From Bin75 sp965212135 (GTDB lineage: Bacteria; Nitrospirota; Nitrospiria; Nitrospirales; UBA8639): a stretch of DNA of 64,000 bases. Positions 42,194-50,401 of this stretch are shown piece by piece. Both the position numbers and the translations under genes were made by a program. A model generated the notes under the pieces. It saw only the letters and a program-made list of their open reading frames with translations, had not been told where the DNA came from and did not search any database. The stretch covers positions 1,736,001 to 1,800,000 of the forward strand of contig OZ243044.1 of NCBI GenBank assembly GCA_965212135.1, written 5' to 3'. Each line of letters begins with the position of its first letter. Position 1 is the stretch's first letter.

Positions 42194-44011
42194 ATGCAGA
42201 GAAAAAGTAAACAGACGACGGACTCGGTTCGGGCCGCGAAACAGACGACGTTGCGTCGTCTTGCAACCGCGGCCGTCAATGACTTGAGCATGGATGCGAC
42301 GGTGGCCATTATGAACCAGTCCGATGGCCCATTGGTGCCGCAGGTGACAAAAGGCTTTGCGGAACGTGAAGTCCGCGCCGTGCTCCGAACCCTTTCCGGC
42401 AAAGAAGGCCATCCCACCAGTCAACTCTGGAGTGCGCATGCCGGGGCCGATGAGAACGGGGCCATCCCGCTCCGCATGGTTGTCCCGGATGCCAGGAATC
42501 TGCTGGCGGTGCCTCTCAAGGAGGGGAAAGCGGTTTACGGGGCGCTGGTTGCCGGCAAACAGGGGGAGCGGCCGTTTACGAAGCGGGAAAAAACCACGAT
42601 TGAATCGGCCAGCCAAACCATCACCGAGCAATTACGGAAAGCCAATCTGTTTGACCATTCCATCATTCTGGCGTCCCCCGGGGTTTTGCAGGAGCCATCG
42701 GCTCAACGCTCCGTCCCGGAGGCCGCCGCCGCGACGATGCAAGCCCGTACCTCGCCCCAGGTCCAGGAGCGCATGACTGCCAGTTTGACGGAGGCACGGG
42801 CTTTGGTGCCGTTTCATCGGGGATGGGTCACCCTGTATGATCCGGTCGCCGCCGCCCTGGAGGTCCTGGGGTGTCTGGACGGGCATAAAAAAGAACTCTT
42901 GCCGGGCCAGCGACTGTCTCTGAACGAATCCGTTTCGGGTTGGGCGGTTCGGCATCGGAAACCGCGCGTTGACCAAAATCTGGCCTCCACGCAAGGCCGG
43001 TTCCATGATTATAAGCAATTATACCGTGAGCGATTTCAGTGTGTGTCGGTGGTGCCATTTTTTGTCAGGGGGCGCGTGGCCGGCACGATGACCCTGGCGT
43101 CCAAAACGGCTTCCCAATATGAATCGGCGGAATCCGTTTCAGACGTGCTCGCCCCGGTCACGACGCAATTAGCCAAACTCTTTGAAGAGCCGTCCCTCAA
43201 GCTCTCGGACGTTTCTTCTCCCCATGTGCCGACTCCGGCGACTCCGGAATCGCCCGTGTCCGGCCCCTCGGAGCCGGCGATTCGTCGTCAGGAACGTCAG
43301 TCGGCCTTGAATGAAGTCAGCTCATTTCTCGCAACCGAGATTCGTGAACCCATGGGGTGTATTCGCGCGCAATTGGAGGACGTGACGGGAGACGGCACCC
43401 TCAATTTTGACGTGCAGACCCGTATTGAAGCGGCGATGCGGGATCTGGTGCGGACGGAAACGCTGCTCAATGAGATTTTGGATTTTGCCAAACCGCTCAC
43501 CCTGGAGCGGCGTCTTTGCCATATCCCTGCGTTGCTTGAAGAAACGCTCGCGTCCATTGCGATGGACTTGAAAGTGAACCGTATCGAAGTCACCAGGGAA
43601 TTTCCCGAGCGGCTGGAACAGGTGCGGTGGGATAAAGAGAAGGTCAAACATGCCTTTCTCAGTATTTTGAAGAATGCTCTGGAGGCGATGTCGCCGACGG
43701 GGAATCTCCGCATCTCCGTGTCTCAAAAACGCGGGCGCCTTCCTGAAATGACGATCTGCATTCACAACGACGGCGTCCCCATTCCCAAAGAATTGGGCGA
43801 AAAAATTTTTGAACCCTATTTCACGACAAAACGGTCCGGAACGGGGTTGGGATTGGCGATGGCGAAAAAAATCGTGGAGGAACACGAGGGGCACATTGCG
43901 ATACACAGCAGCCAGGAAGACGGGACGCTGGTCACCATGAAATTTCCGGCCGTGCGGCCCCAAGCCCCCTATCGCCGGAGAAGCCGGCCTCCGCGCGGTA
44001 GCCGAACATGA
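42194..44011 (+). CDS. GAF-domain sensor histidine-kinase-like protein lacking the phospho-histidine
   Basis: 605 residues. Two GAF-like sensory regions lie at about 30-150 (NLLAVPLKEGKAVYGALVAG) and 185-330 (LNESVSGWAVRHRKP, SVVPFFVRGRVAGTMTLAS). The dimerisation helices follow, but at the normal phosphoacceptor site the sequence is FLATEIREPMG: Thr381 replaces the invariant histidine. The ATPase domain is intact: FLSILKNALEAM (N box), HNDGVPIPKELG, IFEPYFTTK and SGTGLGLAMAKKIVEEHEG. No transmembrane helix and no response regulator is adjacent. It may bind ATP and signal without classical autophosphorylation. Confidence 0.85.
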   Translation: MQRKSKQTTDSVRAAKQTTLRRLATAAVNDLSMDATVAIMNQSDGPLVPQVTKGFAEREVRAVLRTLSGKEGHPTSQLWSAHAGADENGAIPLRMVVPDARNLLAVPLKEGKAVYGALVAGKQGERPFTKREKTTIESASQTITEQLRKANLFDHSIILASPGVLQEPSAQRSVPEAAAATMQARTSPQVQERMTASLTEARALVPFHRGWVTLYDPVAAALEVLGCLDGHKKELLPGQRLSLNESVSGWAVRHRKPRVDQNLASTQGRFHDYKQLYRERFQCVSVVPFFVRGRVAGTMTLASKTASQYESAESVSDVLAPVTTQLAKLFEEPSLKLSDVSSPHVPTPATPESPVSGPSEPAIRRQERQSALNEVSSFLATEIREPMGCIRAQLEDVTGDGTLNFDVQTRIEAAMRDLVRTETLLNEILDFAKPLTLERRLCHIPALLEETLASIAMDLKVNRIEVTREFPERLEQVRWDKEKVKHAFLSILKNALEAMSPTGNLRISVSQKRGRLPEMTICIHNDGVPIPKELGEKIFEPYFTTKRSGTGLGLAMAKKIVEEHEGHIAIHSSQEDGTLVTMKFPAVRPQAPYRRRSRPPRGSRT

Positions 44012-44060
44012 GCAGGGCCGGCCGGGAAACGGGTTGCTCCGACCCGCTTGCTCCTCATGC

Positions 44061-44090
44061 TTGACACGTCCCGTGGAAAATGCATAAGAT
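44061..44090 (+). promoter_or_regulatory. Sigma70-type promoter upstream of the 119-aa exported protein
   Basis: A perfect TTGACA at 44061-44066 and TAAGAT at 44085-44090, 18 bases apart, lie about 70 bp before the start codon at 44159. Confidence 0.6.
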
Positions 44091-44158
44091 TCGGTTCTCT
44101 TTATGATGAATCGCCATAATGTTTTTATCGGCTATAACCGTCTTAACAAAGGAGCGAA

Positions 44159-44518
44159 ATGATGAAAAATATTCGCCTTGTTCTTCTTGCGTTAGCGGGT
44201 ACGGCGCTGACGGCTTCGCTGGCGTTTGCGAATCCGAGCATGTTGCCGTCACATGCCGGGTATCCGATGTCGGCAACCAAATCGCCAGTGGATGGGACCC
44301 GGACCAGCCATGATGCCGGTCAATCCAACGCGGTGGGTTCGATGGCCAGTATGAAAGCCGCGTCATTTAATGACGCCGATACCATGAATGACGTGACCGA
44401 CCTCAACCGGATGCGGATTAAAGGCTCGATGGGGGCCGGACGCTTGCCGGAAATTCAAGGGTCCATGAACAAAGTCAACGTCAACCCGGCCGGTGCCAAG
44501 TCAACGGTGATTCGGTAA
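44159..44518 (+). CDS. Exported hypothetical protein (119 aa)
   Basis: 119 residues with a clear Sec signal peptide (MMKNIRLVLLALAGTALTAS, cut after LAFA). The mature protein is hydrophilic, rich in Met, Ser, Ala and Asn, and without a recognisable fold; probably disordered or a small periplasmic binding protein. AAAGGAG upstream, a good promoter at 44061 and a strong terminator at 44546 show a well-expressed single-gene unit. Family unknown. Confidence 0.8.
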   Translation: MMKNIRLVLLALAGTALTASLAFANPSMLPSHAGYPMSATKSPVDGTRTSHDAGQSNAVGSMASMKAASFNDADTMNDVTDLNRMRIKGSMGAGRLPEIQGSMNKVNVNPAGAKSTVIR

Positions 44519-44545
44519 GCATTTTTCAGTTTTCGCCGGAATGCG

Positions 44546-44580
44546 AAAAGGAGGCTATCTCGTGATAGCCTCCTTTTTTT
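44546..44580 (+). terminator. Rho-independent terminator
   Basis: AAAAGGAGGCTATC pairs perfectly with GATAGCCTCCTTTT across a TCGT loop, followed by a run of T residues. It ends the 119-aa exported-protein unit. Confidence 0.9.
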
Positions 44581-44676
44581 GTGCCTGGTTGTCTTGACTT
44601 GAAGACCGGCGTGGCGAAGCGGTCGCCTTCTTTCGGAAAGGGTTTGGGGCGGAACAGCGTGCTATGCCCGGAAACG

Positions 44677-45006
44677 TCAGGCTTTTGGCTGAAAGGCCTG
44701 TTCCAGAAGAGGCTTCAGTTCGCCTTTCGACTGCATCGGTTCCAGGACGTCGGTATCACCATAAAACTGGCCATTGATGAACACTTTTGGCAGGGTTGGC
44801 CAATTGGTCATTTTCGTCAGGGCTTCCCGTTTCGCCGGTTGCTCCAACACGTTCACCACTTCGTATGAATACCCGAGTTTGTCGAAAAATTGCATGGTTT
44901 CGACGGTGAATCCGCATTGGGGGGCGGTTCTCGTCCCTTTCCCGTAAATGAGGATGGTATGTTGTGTCAGTTCCTGTTGAATTTCTTCCGCGATTGCATC
45001 CGCCAT
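44677..45006 (-). CDS. grxD: Grx4-type monothiol glutaredoxin
   Basis: 109 residues of the monothiol glutaredoxin family that carries [2Fe-2S] clusters with BolA partners. KGTRTAPQCGFTVETMQFF is the active site: the usual CGFS is CGFT here. NWPTLPKVFINGQFYGDTDV contains the cis-Pro and glutathione-binding GD motif. It lies 13 bp downstream of bolA in the same direction, the usual partner pair in Fe-S trafficking and iron sensing. Confidence 0.92.
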   Translation of the reverse strand: MADAIAEEIQQELTQHTILIYGKGTRTAPQCGFTVETMQFFDKLGYSYEVVNVLEQPAKREALTKMTNWPTLPKVFINGQFYGDTDVLEPMQSKGELKPLLEQAFQPKA

Positions 45007-45019
45007 ATGATTTTTCCTC

Positions 45020-45262
45020 CTATGAGCCGTCCGTTGTCTCGGCCGTCAGTTCCAACGCATGGATTCTTCCGTCTTTCAACGGCTCATCCAACGCCTGATA
45101 AATGAGACGGTGACGATCCAACAGGTTTTTCCCTTTGAACGCGTCCGAGACCACCCGGACGTTTAAGTGATCACTGGTTCCCGTTCGGTCGGTCACGGTG
45201 ACCTGGGCGTCGGCCATCGCGGTCCGCACGTACTCCGTCAAGGTTTCAGGATGTATCATCAA
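45020..45262 (-). CDS. bolA: BolA-family protein
   Basis: 80 residues with the BolA fold. VRVVSDAFKGKNLLDRHRLI contains the helix-turn-helix-like segment with the invariant histidine that ligates the shared [2Fe-2S] cluster of a Grx4-BolA heterodimer. RIHALELTAET is the typical last strand. Upstream of grxD with a 13-bp gap. Confidence 0.92.
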   Translation of the reverse strand: MMIHPETLTEYVRTAMADAQVTVTDRTGTSDHLNVRVVSDAFKGKNLLDRHRLIYQALDEPLKDGRIHALELTAETTDGS

Positions 45263-45368
45263 TCACCGTGCCTTTCAAGCAGGTCCATGTACCAGCTTGG
45301 AGGTATCATACTGAAGACAACTCGCTTCCGCAACATGCCGGCGCCCGGTGAGAAGGCCCGAATCCGGT

Positions 45369-46118
45369 TCACGATTGCCTGTCATGGGAACCGCCACGGT
45401 CGGTGAGAAACGGGCCAAGCCGGTCGAGAACCGAAAAAGGAATTTCATGGCCCCCTCGAAATTCATGCCAGGTCACAGGGAGTCCGTGACGGCGCAAGGT
45501 GTCCCGCAACTGTGTGGCCGTGTCGTGGGAGAGGATCGGATCGTCCGTTCCGTGGCTTTGAAAAACGGGAAGCCCGCTTCGGGCCGGCCATCGTTCTTCC
45601 CATTCATGGTTGGCCATCACGCTTCCCGACAGGATGATGAGTCCCGCAAACGGGCGGGAGGTTCGCAACACCGTATCGCAGGCTAACATGGCTCCCTGCG
45701 AAAACCCGCCGAGAAAGACGTGGTTCGCGGGAAGACCCCAATGCCGGTCCAGCGCGTCCAGCATGGCGAGCAGTTGCTCGCGGGCGGCGGTCAACCCTTC
45801 GGGCACGACGTCGAGATTGCGCCCGTGCCCGCTCGCCGCGTCACGAGCGAGTCGGTCCATGTCCAGCATCCACCACGCTCTTCCGCCGGGAAAGCCGCCG
45901 GGCAGATGCAGGGGGGCGGTCGGAAACACGAACCGAACCGTGTCCGGCACGCGCAACATTTTCCACAGCGAGGCCAGATCATCGCCGGGCGCCCCAAACC
46001 CGTGCAGGAGAATGACCACGGGGCCGTCCCCCCCGCCTTCGCGGTCCGGCCCTCCCGCCAGGTACACGTCGAGTCCGCTGTAGGTTTTCAGACGCATCGG
46101 AATCGGTGCCGGAGCCAC
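45369..46118 (-). CDS. Carboxylesterase/phospholipase-type alpha/beta hydrolase
   Basis: 249 residues. VVILLHGFGAPGDDLASLW is the oxyanion strand region, VFLGGFSQGAMLACDTVL holds the nucleophile elbow GFSQG, with Asp in FQSHGTDDPI and His in FRGGHEIP completing the triad. This matches the LysoPLA/carboxylesterase (PF02230) family of small serine hydrolases. No signal peptide, so cytoplasmic. Transcribed after a small zinc-ribbon gene (15 bp gap). Confidence 0.85.
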   Translation of the reverse strand: MAPAPIPMRLKTYSGLDVYLAGGPDREGGGDGPVVILLHGFGAPGDDLASLWKMLRVPDTVRFVFPTAPLHLPGGFPGGRAWWMLDMDRLARDAASGHGRNLDVVPEGLTAAREQLLAMLDALDRHWGLPANHVFLGGFSQGAMLACDTVLRTSRPFAGLIILSGSVMANHEWEERWPARSGLPVFQSHGTDDPILSHDTATQLRDTLRRHGLPVTWHEFRGGHEIPFSVLDRLGPFLTDRGGSHDRQS

Positions 46119-46133
46119 GCGAGGGGCCGGGCG

Positions 46134-46313
46134 TTAGTGCCCCATCTTGGGAGCGCCGGCGTTGTCTCCTGCCGTCACAAGCGGGATGCGCAGAATTTGC
46201 CGGCAGTGAGTGCAGGTGATCCGCATGGTATTCGTATCCGAATACTTGATTTCGTGTTCTTTGACCCAAAAGAGTTTTTCACATTTCGGGCATTTTCTGA
46301 CAAGCATCGGCAT
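46134..46313 (-). CDS. Zinc-ribbon protein (59 aa)
   Basis: 59 residues. RKCPKCEKLFWV and ITCTHCRQILRI form a four-cysteine zinc ribbon of the MJ0042 type. No further domain. The start follows AGGAACGCCGTG. It lies 15 bp upstream of the esterase gene and is likely cotranscribed. Function unknown; many such proteins bind nucleic acid or act as adaptors. Confidence 0.65.
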   Translation of the reverse strand: MPMLVRKCPKCEKLFWVKEHEIKYSDTNTMRITCTHCRQILRIPLVTAGDNAGAPKMGH

Positions 46314-46511
46314 CACGGCGTTCCTGACTGGTAATTACGAATGATTTAGTGTAATAGAAATGGACTGCCATTCTCCAGCAGAATGTTGCAACCCGCCAGT
46401 TTCGCGCGCCCGGCTGATGGAGGCTCAACGGAACAATCAGTTTTTCCAGCCGGGGCCGCGCCGGACGGCCTGTTTGGGGGTTTTCCGACGCCGGGGATCG
46501 CTCGCCGGCGC

Positions 46512-46961
46512 ATGGTGCCGAATGGTGTTTCCGCAACCCGTGAGACCGTGATTACCTATACTGACAGGAAGGATTTTGATCCCGCCGCGTTGTCGCCCCT
46601 CTTTGAACGAGTGCCATGGGCGTGCGGACGGACCGTTGCCGAGACGGCGCACATGGTGCTTCAGACCGACCTGTTTCTCACGGCCTGGGAGGATCACCGG
46701 TTAATTGGGTGCGGACGGGTACTGACCGATTATGTGTACCGGGCCTCCATCTGGGACGTGATTGTGGATTCGACGCATCAGGGGCAGGATATCGGGTCTG
46801 AAATCATTTGGCGGATCTTGAACCATCCGGCCCTGCGGCGCGTCGAACTCTTCTGGCTCTGCACACGGGACAAACAGGCCTTTTATGAGAGTCTTGGTTT
46901 TAGCGCCAAAGAACAGACCGGCATGGTGTGGGATCGAAACAAACAATCCGGCTCTCCCTGA
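46512..46961 (+). CDS. GNAT-family N-acetyltransferase
   Basis: 149 residues with the GNAT fold. LIGCGRVLTDYVYRASIWDV, VDSTHQGQDIGSEIIWRIL (acetyl-CoA pyrophosphate loop, normally Q/RxxGxG/A) and FYESLGFSAKEQTGMVW are typical. Substrate unknown. The frame is open from 46383, but conservation begins after the ATG at 46512 (a downstream GTG near VITYTDR is an alternative). The 195 bp before it hold no other feature. Confidence 0.75.
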   Translation: MVPNGVSATRETVITYTDRKDFDPAALSPLFERVPWACGRTVAETAHMVLQTDLFLTAWEDHRLIGCGRVLTDYVYRASIWDVIVDSTHQGQDIGSEIIWRILNHPALRRVELFWLCTRDKQAFYESLGFSAKEQTGMVWDRNKQSGSP

Positions 46962-47060
46962 CAGAACGCCCGCGTACGAGGGAGATTGTTCCGGTTTGCG
47001 CGCATGAAGAAAAACGGCCTCCGCGGGTGTTGCGGGGAGGACGCAGAAGGCGACGCCATC

Positions 47061-48269
47061 ATGAAATGCCTTGGATTAATGTCGGGAACCTCACTGGATG
47101 GCGTGGATTGCGCGATAGCCGATGTCAGGCCCGGCCGCTTCACGTTACGGATCGCGCTTCTCGCGCACCGGACGCGCCCGTACCCCCCCGCTCTTCGGCA
47201 GCAGCTTCTTTCGCTGATCCAATCCGGCACAACGGAAGCGGTCTGCCGGATGCACGTCGCCGTTGGCGAGGTATTCGCCCGCGTGGCCAATCAGACCATC
47301 AGGCAGGCGAAGTTATCGGCCGATGATATCGCCGTCATCGGCTCGCATGGACAAACCGTGTGGCACAGTCCCCACGGGGTCTTGATGCGCGGGGTCGGAA
47401 CCATCCGGTCTTCACTCCAGCTTGGGGACCCGGCGGTCATTGCCGAGCGAACGGGCATCATGACCGTGGCTGATTTTCGCGCCCGCGACGTGGCCGTCGG
47501 CGGGGAGGGGGCGCCGTTGGTCCCCTATGTGCATCATCAATTGTTTCGGTCCCGGAGGCAATCGCGGCTGATTGTCAATCTGGGCGGGATTGCCAATGTG
47601 ACGTATGTTCCGTGCGGAGGCGCCCCGCAGGACGTGCGGGCCTTTGATACGGGCCCGTGCAATCTTCTGCTGGACGGGTTGATTGCAACGGCCACGAAAG
47701 GCAAATGGCCCATTGACCGCAACGGGACTCTGGCCTTGCAGGGATGCCATCGGGAGGCATTCGCCAACAAACTGCTGGCGCATTCGTTTTATGGCAGGCG
47801 CCCCCCGAAATCCACGGGTCGCGAAGAATTTGACGCGGGCTACATCCGGCGCGTCTGGCAGGTTGCGAAGCAGCACAGGCTGTCTGTCGCCGATATGCTG
47901 GCGTCGAGCTGTGCCGGTATCGCTCAAACGATTCATCGGTCCATGCAATGGATTCCGGGACCGGTTGCCGAGGTGATTGTGGGCGGCGGCGGTGTGCGAA
48001 ACCGCGCGCTGATGGCGGCCCTGAAACGGCAATTCGGGCCGAGTCGCGTCCTGTCCATGGATCAGGTCGGCGTCAATAGCAAGGCGGTTGAGGCCATGGC
48101 CTTTGCGGTGCTTGCCTGTCAGACCATCAGGGGCGTGCCGACCAATCTGCCGTCGGTCACCGGCGCGCGGTCTCCGGTCGTCCTGGGCACGATGACTTCT
48201 GGACGGAACCCGGTTTCCCTTCGCCTCTCCGGACGTTCGCGTTCCGCAGGTTCATGGGGGGCGCCATGA
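47061..48269 (+). CDS. anmK: Anhydro-N-acetylmuramic acid kinase
   Basis: Phosphorylates and opens 1,6-anhydro-MurNAc during recycling of peptidoglycan. 402 residues. The N-terminal LGLMSGTSLDGVDCAIADV, VIGSHGQTVWH, FRARDVAVGGEGAPLVPYVH, LIVNLGGIANVTY, FDTGPCNLLLD and VIVGGGGVRNRALM are all family motifs of this actin-like kinase. The last 30 residues are Ser/Arg-rich. The ATG at 47061 is used; the frame extends to 46986 without homology. The next gene overlaps by four bases. Confidence 0.95.
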   Translation: MKCLGLMSGTSLDGVDCAIADVRPGRFTLRIALLAHRTRPYPPALRQQLLSLIQSGTTEAVCRMHVAVGEVFARVANQTIRQAKLSADDIAVIGSHGQTVWHSPHGVLMRGVGTIRSSLQLGDPAVIAERTGIMTVADFRARDVAVGGEGAPLVPYVHHQLFRSRRQSRLIVNLGGIANVTYVPCGGAPQDVRAFDTGPCNLLLDGLIATATKGKWPIDRNGTLALQGCHREAFANKLLAHSFYGRRPPKSTGREEFDAGYIRRVWQVAKQHRLSVADMLASSCAGIAQTIHRSMQWIPGPVAEVIVGGGGVRNRALMAALKRQFGPSRVLSMDQVGVNSKAVEAMAFAVLACQTIRGVPTNLPSVTGARSPVVLGTMTSGRNPVSLRLSGRSRSAGSWGAP

Positions 48270-48808
48270 GGCTGCTTGACTGGCTTCTCCTGCAATTCCC
48301 CTTGACGATCTTCCAACTCATCGCGGTGGGGCTGATCGCGGTGGTGGGGATGGTGATGGTCCGGTTGATAAGACGAAGACGGTCAAAGGCCGTGAGGGCC
48401 GGCCGGCTCTCGGATCCGGTGGCGGCGCGGGCCAGGCAACTCATGGATGATTCAGATGTCGAGCTGTTGAACCTCCTGTCCCTCGTCGCGCACGACCACT
48501 TTTTAGTGCTGGCGAAACTGCCCTTGAGGAGCCTCTTTCGCGTTCGCGTCCGGGACGCTTCCGACACGCGCGTTGTGGCACATGCCATTGGCGGGATTAC
48601 CGTTGACTTTGTGTTGATTCATCCGGGCACCCGGCGGGCCGTCAAAGCCATTTTCGTCGGCAAATCATGGGACGATTCGGCTGCGTCGCCTTGGCGGGAA
48701 CCATGGGTGGACGATCTGTTTCTCGACGCGGAGATTGACGTGATCCGGCTCGACCGGGACGCCCGGTACAGCGTGGAACAATTAACCGCGTTGCTGGGAC
48801 TCGAATGA
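48266..48808 (+). CDS. DUF2726-like membrane-anchored protein
   Basis: 180 residues with one N-terminal membrane helix (LTIFQLIAVGLIAVVGMVMV) and a basic stretch RLIRRRRSK. The cytoplasmic domain (LNLLSLVAHDHFLVLAKLPL, VDFVLIHPGTRRAVKAIFV, WVDDLFLDAEIDVIRL) resembles DUF2726, a PD-(D/E)XK-like fold of unknown role. Translation overlaps anmK by four bases (ATGA). No obvious catalytic E-x-K remains. Confidence 0.6.
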   Translation: MRLLDWLLLQFPLTIFQLIAVGLIAVVGMVMVRLIRRRRSKAVRAGRLSDPVAARARQLMDDSDVELLNLLSLVAHDHFLVLAKLPLRSLFRVRVRDASDTRVVAHAIGGITVDFVLIHPGTRRAVKAIFVGKSWDDSAASPWREPWVDDLFLDAEIDVIRLDRDARYSVEQLTALLGLE

Positions 48809-48851
48809 GGGATTGGCGTGCGCCGGAACACACCGCAAGCCAGGAGGCGCG

Positions 48852-49625
48852 TTGAAACTGGCCACCTTTAATGTGAATTCCATTCGGAAACGGTTGCCCG
48901 TGGTGAAACGCTGGTTGAAAACCCACGCTCCTGACGTGTTGTGCCTTCAGGAAACGAAGGTGCGGGATTCAGAGTTTCCCGAACGGGAATTGGCCGCCAC
49001 GGGGTATCACGTGCGGTTTTGCGGGATGAAAGGGTACAACGGGGTCGCCCTCTGCACCAGACGGGAGCCTGAATGGGTCTCGTTCGGTCTTGGCAAAGGC
49101 CCCGATGCGGAAGGGCCTCGGCTGCTTCATGCCGTGGTGGATGGTGTCGCCGTCATCAACACGTATGTTCCGCAAGGCTTCCGGATTGACCATCCCCGGT
49201 ATCAGTACAAATTGGCCTGGCTGAAACGGCTGCGCCGGTATTTTGCCCGGCACCTGTCTCCCGACGCGCCGGCCATTTGGTGCGGGGACCTCAATGTCGC
49301 TCCGGAGCCGATTGACGTGCATCACCCGGAAAAACACGGGACCCACGTCTGCTTTCATCATGAGGCTCGCAAAGCCTACCGGCACACGGTCAATTGGGGC
49401 TTTGAAGACGTGTTTCGCCGGTTCTATCCTGACCGGCAACAGTTTACCTTTTGGGATTACCGTCAACCCAGCGCGCTCCAGGCCAACCGCGGCTGGAGGA
49501 TTGATCACATTCTCGCCACCAAACCGTTGGCGCGGCGTTGTACGGCCGTCGAAGTTGACCTCGGTCCCAGAAAGGGCAAAACGCCGTCTGACCATACCGT
49601 GCTCTGGGCTGAATTTTCGTTCTGA
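48852..49625 (+). CDS. xthA: Exodeoxyribonuclease III
   Basis: An AP endonuclease/3'-5' exonuclease of base-excision repair. 257 residues. KLATFNVNSIRKRLPVV, DVLCLQETKV (catalytic Glu), NTYVPQGF, WCGDLNVAPEPIDVHHP, FTFWDYRQ and DHILATKPLA, with the catalytic His in KTPSDHTVLWAEF. The start is a TTG at 48852 with AGGAGG four bases upstream; no ATG fits the conserved N-terminus. Confidence 0.95.
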   Translation: MKLATFNVNSIRKRLPVVKRWLKTHAPDVLCLQETKVRDSEFPERELAATGYHVRFCGMKGYNGVALCTRREPEWVSFGLGKGPDAEGPRLLHAVVDGVAVINTYVPQGFRIDHPRYQYKLAWLKRLRRYFARHLSPDAPAIWCGDLNVAPEPIDVHHPEKHGTHVCFHHEARKAYRHTVNWGFEDVFRRFYPDRQQFTFWDYRQPSALQANRGWRIDHILATKPLARRCTAVEVDLGPRKGKTPSDHTVLWAEFSF

Positions 49626-49693
49626 AAAGCCGGTCACGCCGCGGTCGGAAACCCGTTGAATCACGGCGCCGCCGTGCATTATGTGGCGTGCGG

Positions 49694-50281
49694 CTACTTT
49701 GCCGTGCGCCGTTTCGGCGCGGCGGGTGGAATATTTTCAAGCGGAATGAAGACCGCGAGAGCCACCACGGTCGTCCAGACGCCCGATTTTCCGATGGCGG
49801 ACTGGGTGATATTTTGCGTGCGCACGATTTTCCCGCCCATCTTGAAGACTTGTTCCCGTTCCTTCCATGCCATGTCCGGATCAAAATCAATGCCCAACGT
49901 CGTGGCGAGCATCTGGGCGGCGAGATCTTCGGTGTACTCGCCGGCTTCTTCGTCGGTTTCCCCATGCGCATGATGTTCCGAAAGATACCCGTAGGTCTTC
50001 TGCCGGCCCTGCGGGATCGCCACGCCGATGGATGAAGAAATGAGCCGGCTGCGTTCATTCGTTTCGTTCCGGGCCATGACGCAATAGGTGATCTCACCGG
50101 GATTCAGAAGGAGTTCGCCCCGCTTCCTTGGGATAATTTTGCAGTTGGGCGGGAGAATGGATGAAACGCTGACCAGGTTACAGTAGGCGACACCGGCGCT
50201 TCGCAGGGCTTCTTCAAAAGAAGCAAGTTTTTCCCGATGGGTTCCGACTCCTCGGGTCAGAAACATGTGGGTGGGAACCAT
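49694..50281 (-). CDS. Pyruvoyl-dependent arginine decarboxylase
   Basis: 195 residues. Converts arginine to agmatine, using a pyruvoyl group made by self-cleavage at a Ser-Ser bond. The cleavage site is in NLVSVSSILPPNCKI; the N-terminus MFLTRGVGTHREKLASFEEA and the motifs YGYLSEHHAHGETDEEAGEY are typical of PvlArgDC. AGGAGCT upstream supports the ATG. It ends a same-strand group with ALDH, a DsbA-like protein and a deoxyhypusine-synthase-like protein, pointing to polyamine metabolism. Confidence 0.92.
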   Translation of the reverse strand: MVPTHMFLTRGVGTHREKLASFEEALRSAGVAYCNLVSVSSILPPNCKIIPRKRGELLLNPGEITYCVMARNETNERSRLISSSIGVAIPQGRQKTYGYLSEHHAHGETDEEAGEYTEDLAAQMLATTLGIDFDPDMAWKEREQVFKMGGKIVRTQNITQSAIGKSGVWTTVVALAVFIPLENIPPAAPKRRTAK

Positions 50282-50401
50282 AGCTCCTCCAAATCTTCAG
50301 CGCGGGATGCGACTCCATGGGCGGCATGATGCACGCGCGGGTGAACAGCACGGCGCCATCGTGACAAATTTTTGAAGACATCCGCAAGGCGTGAACATGG
50401 A

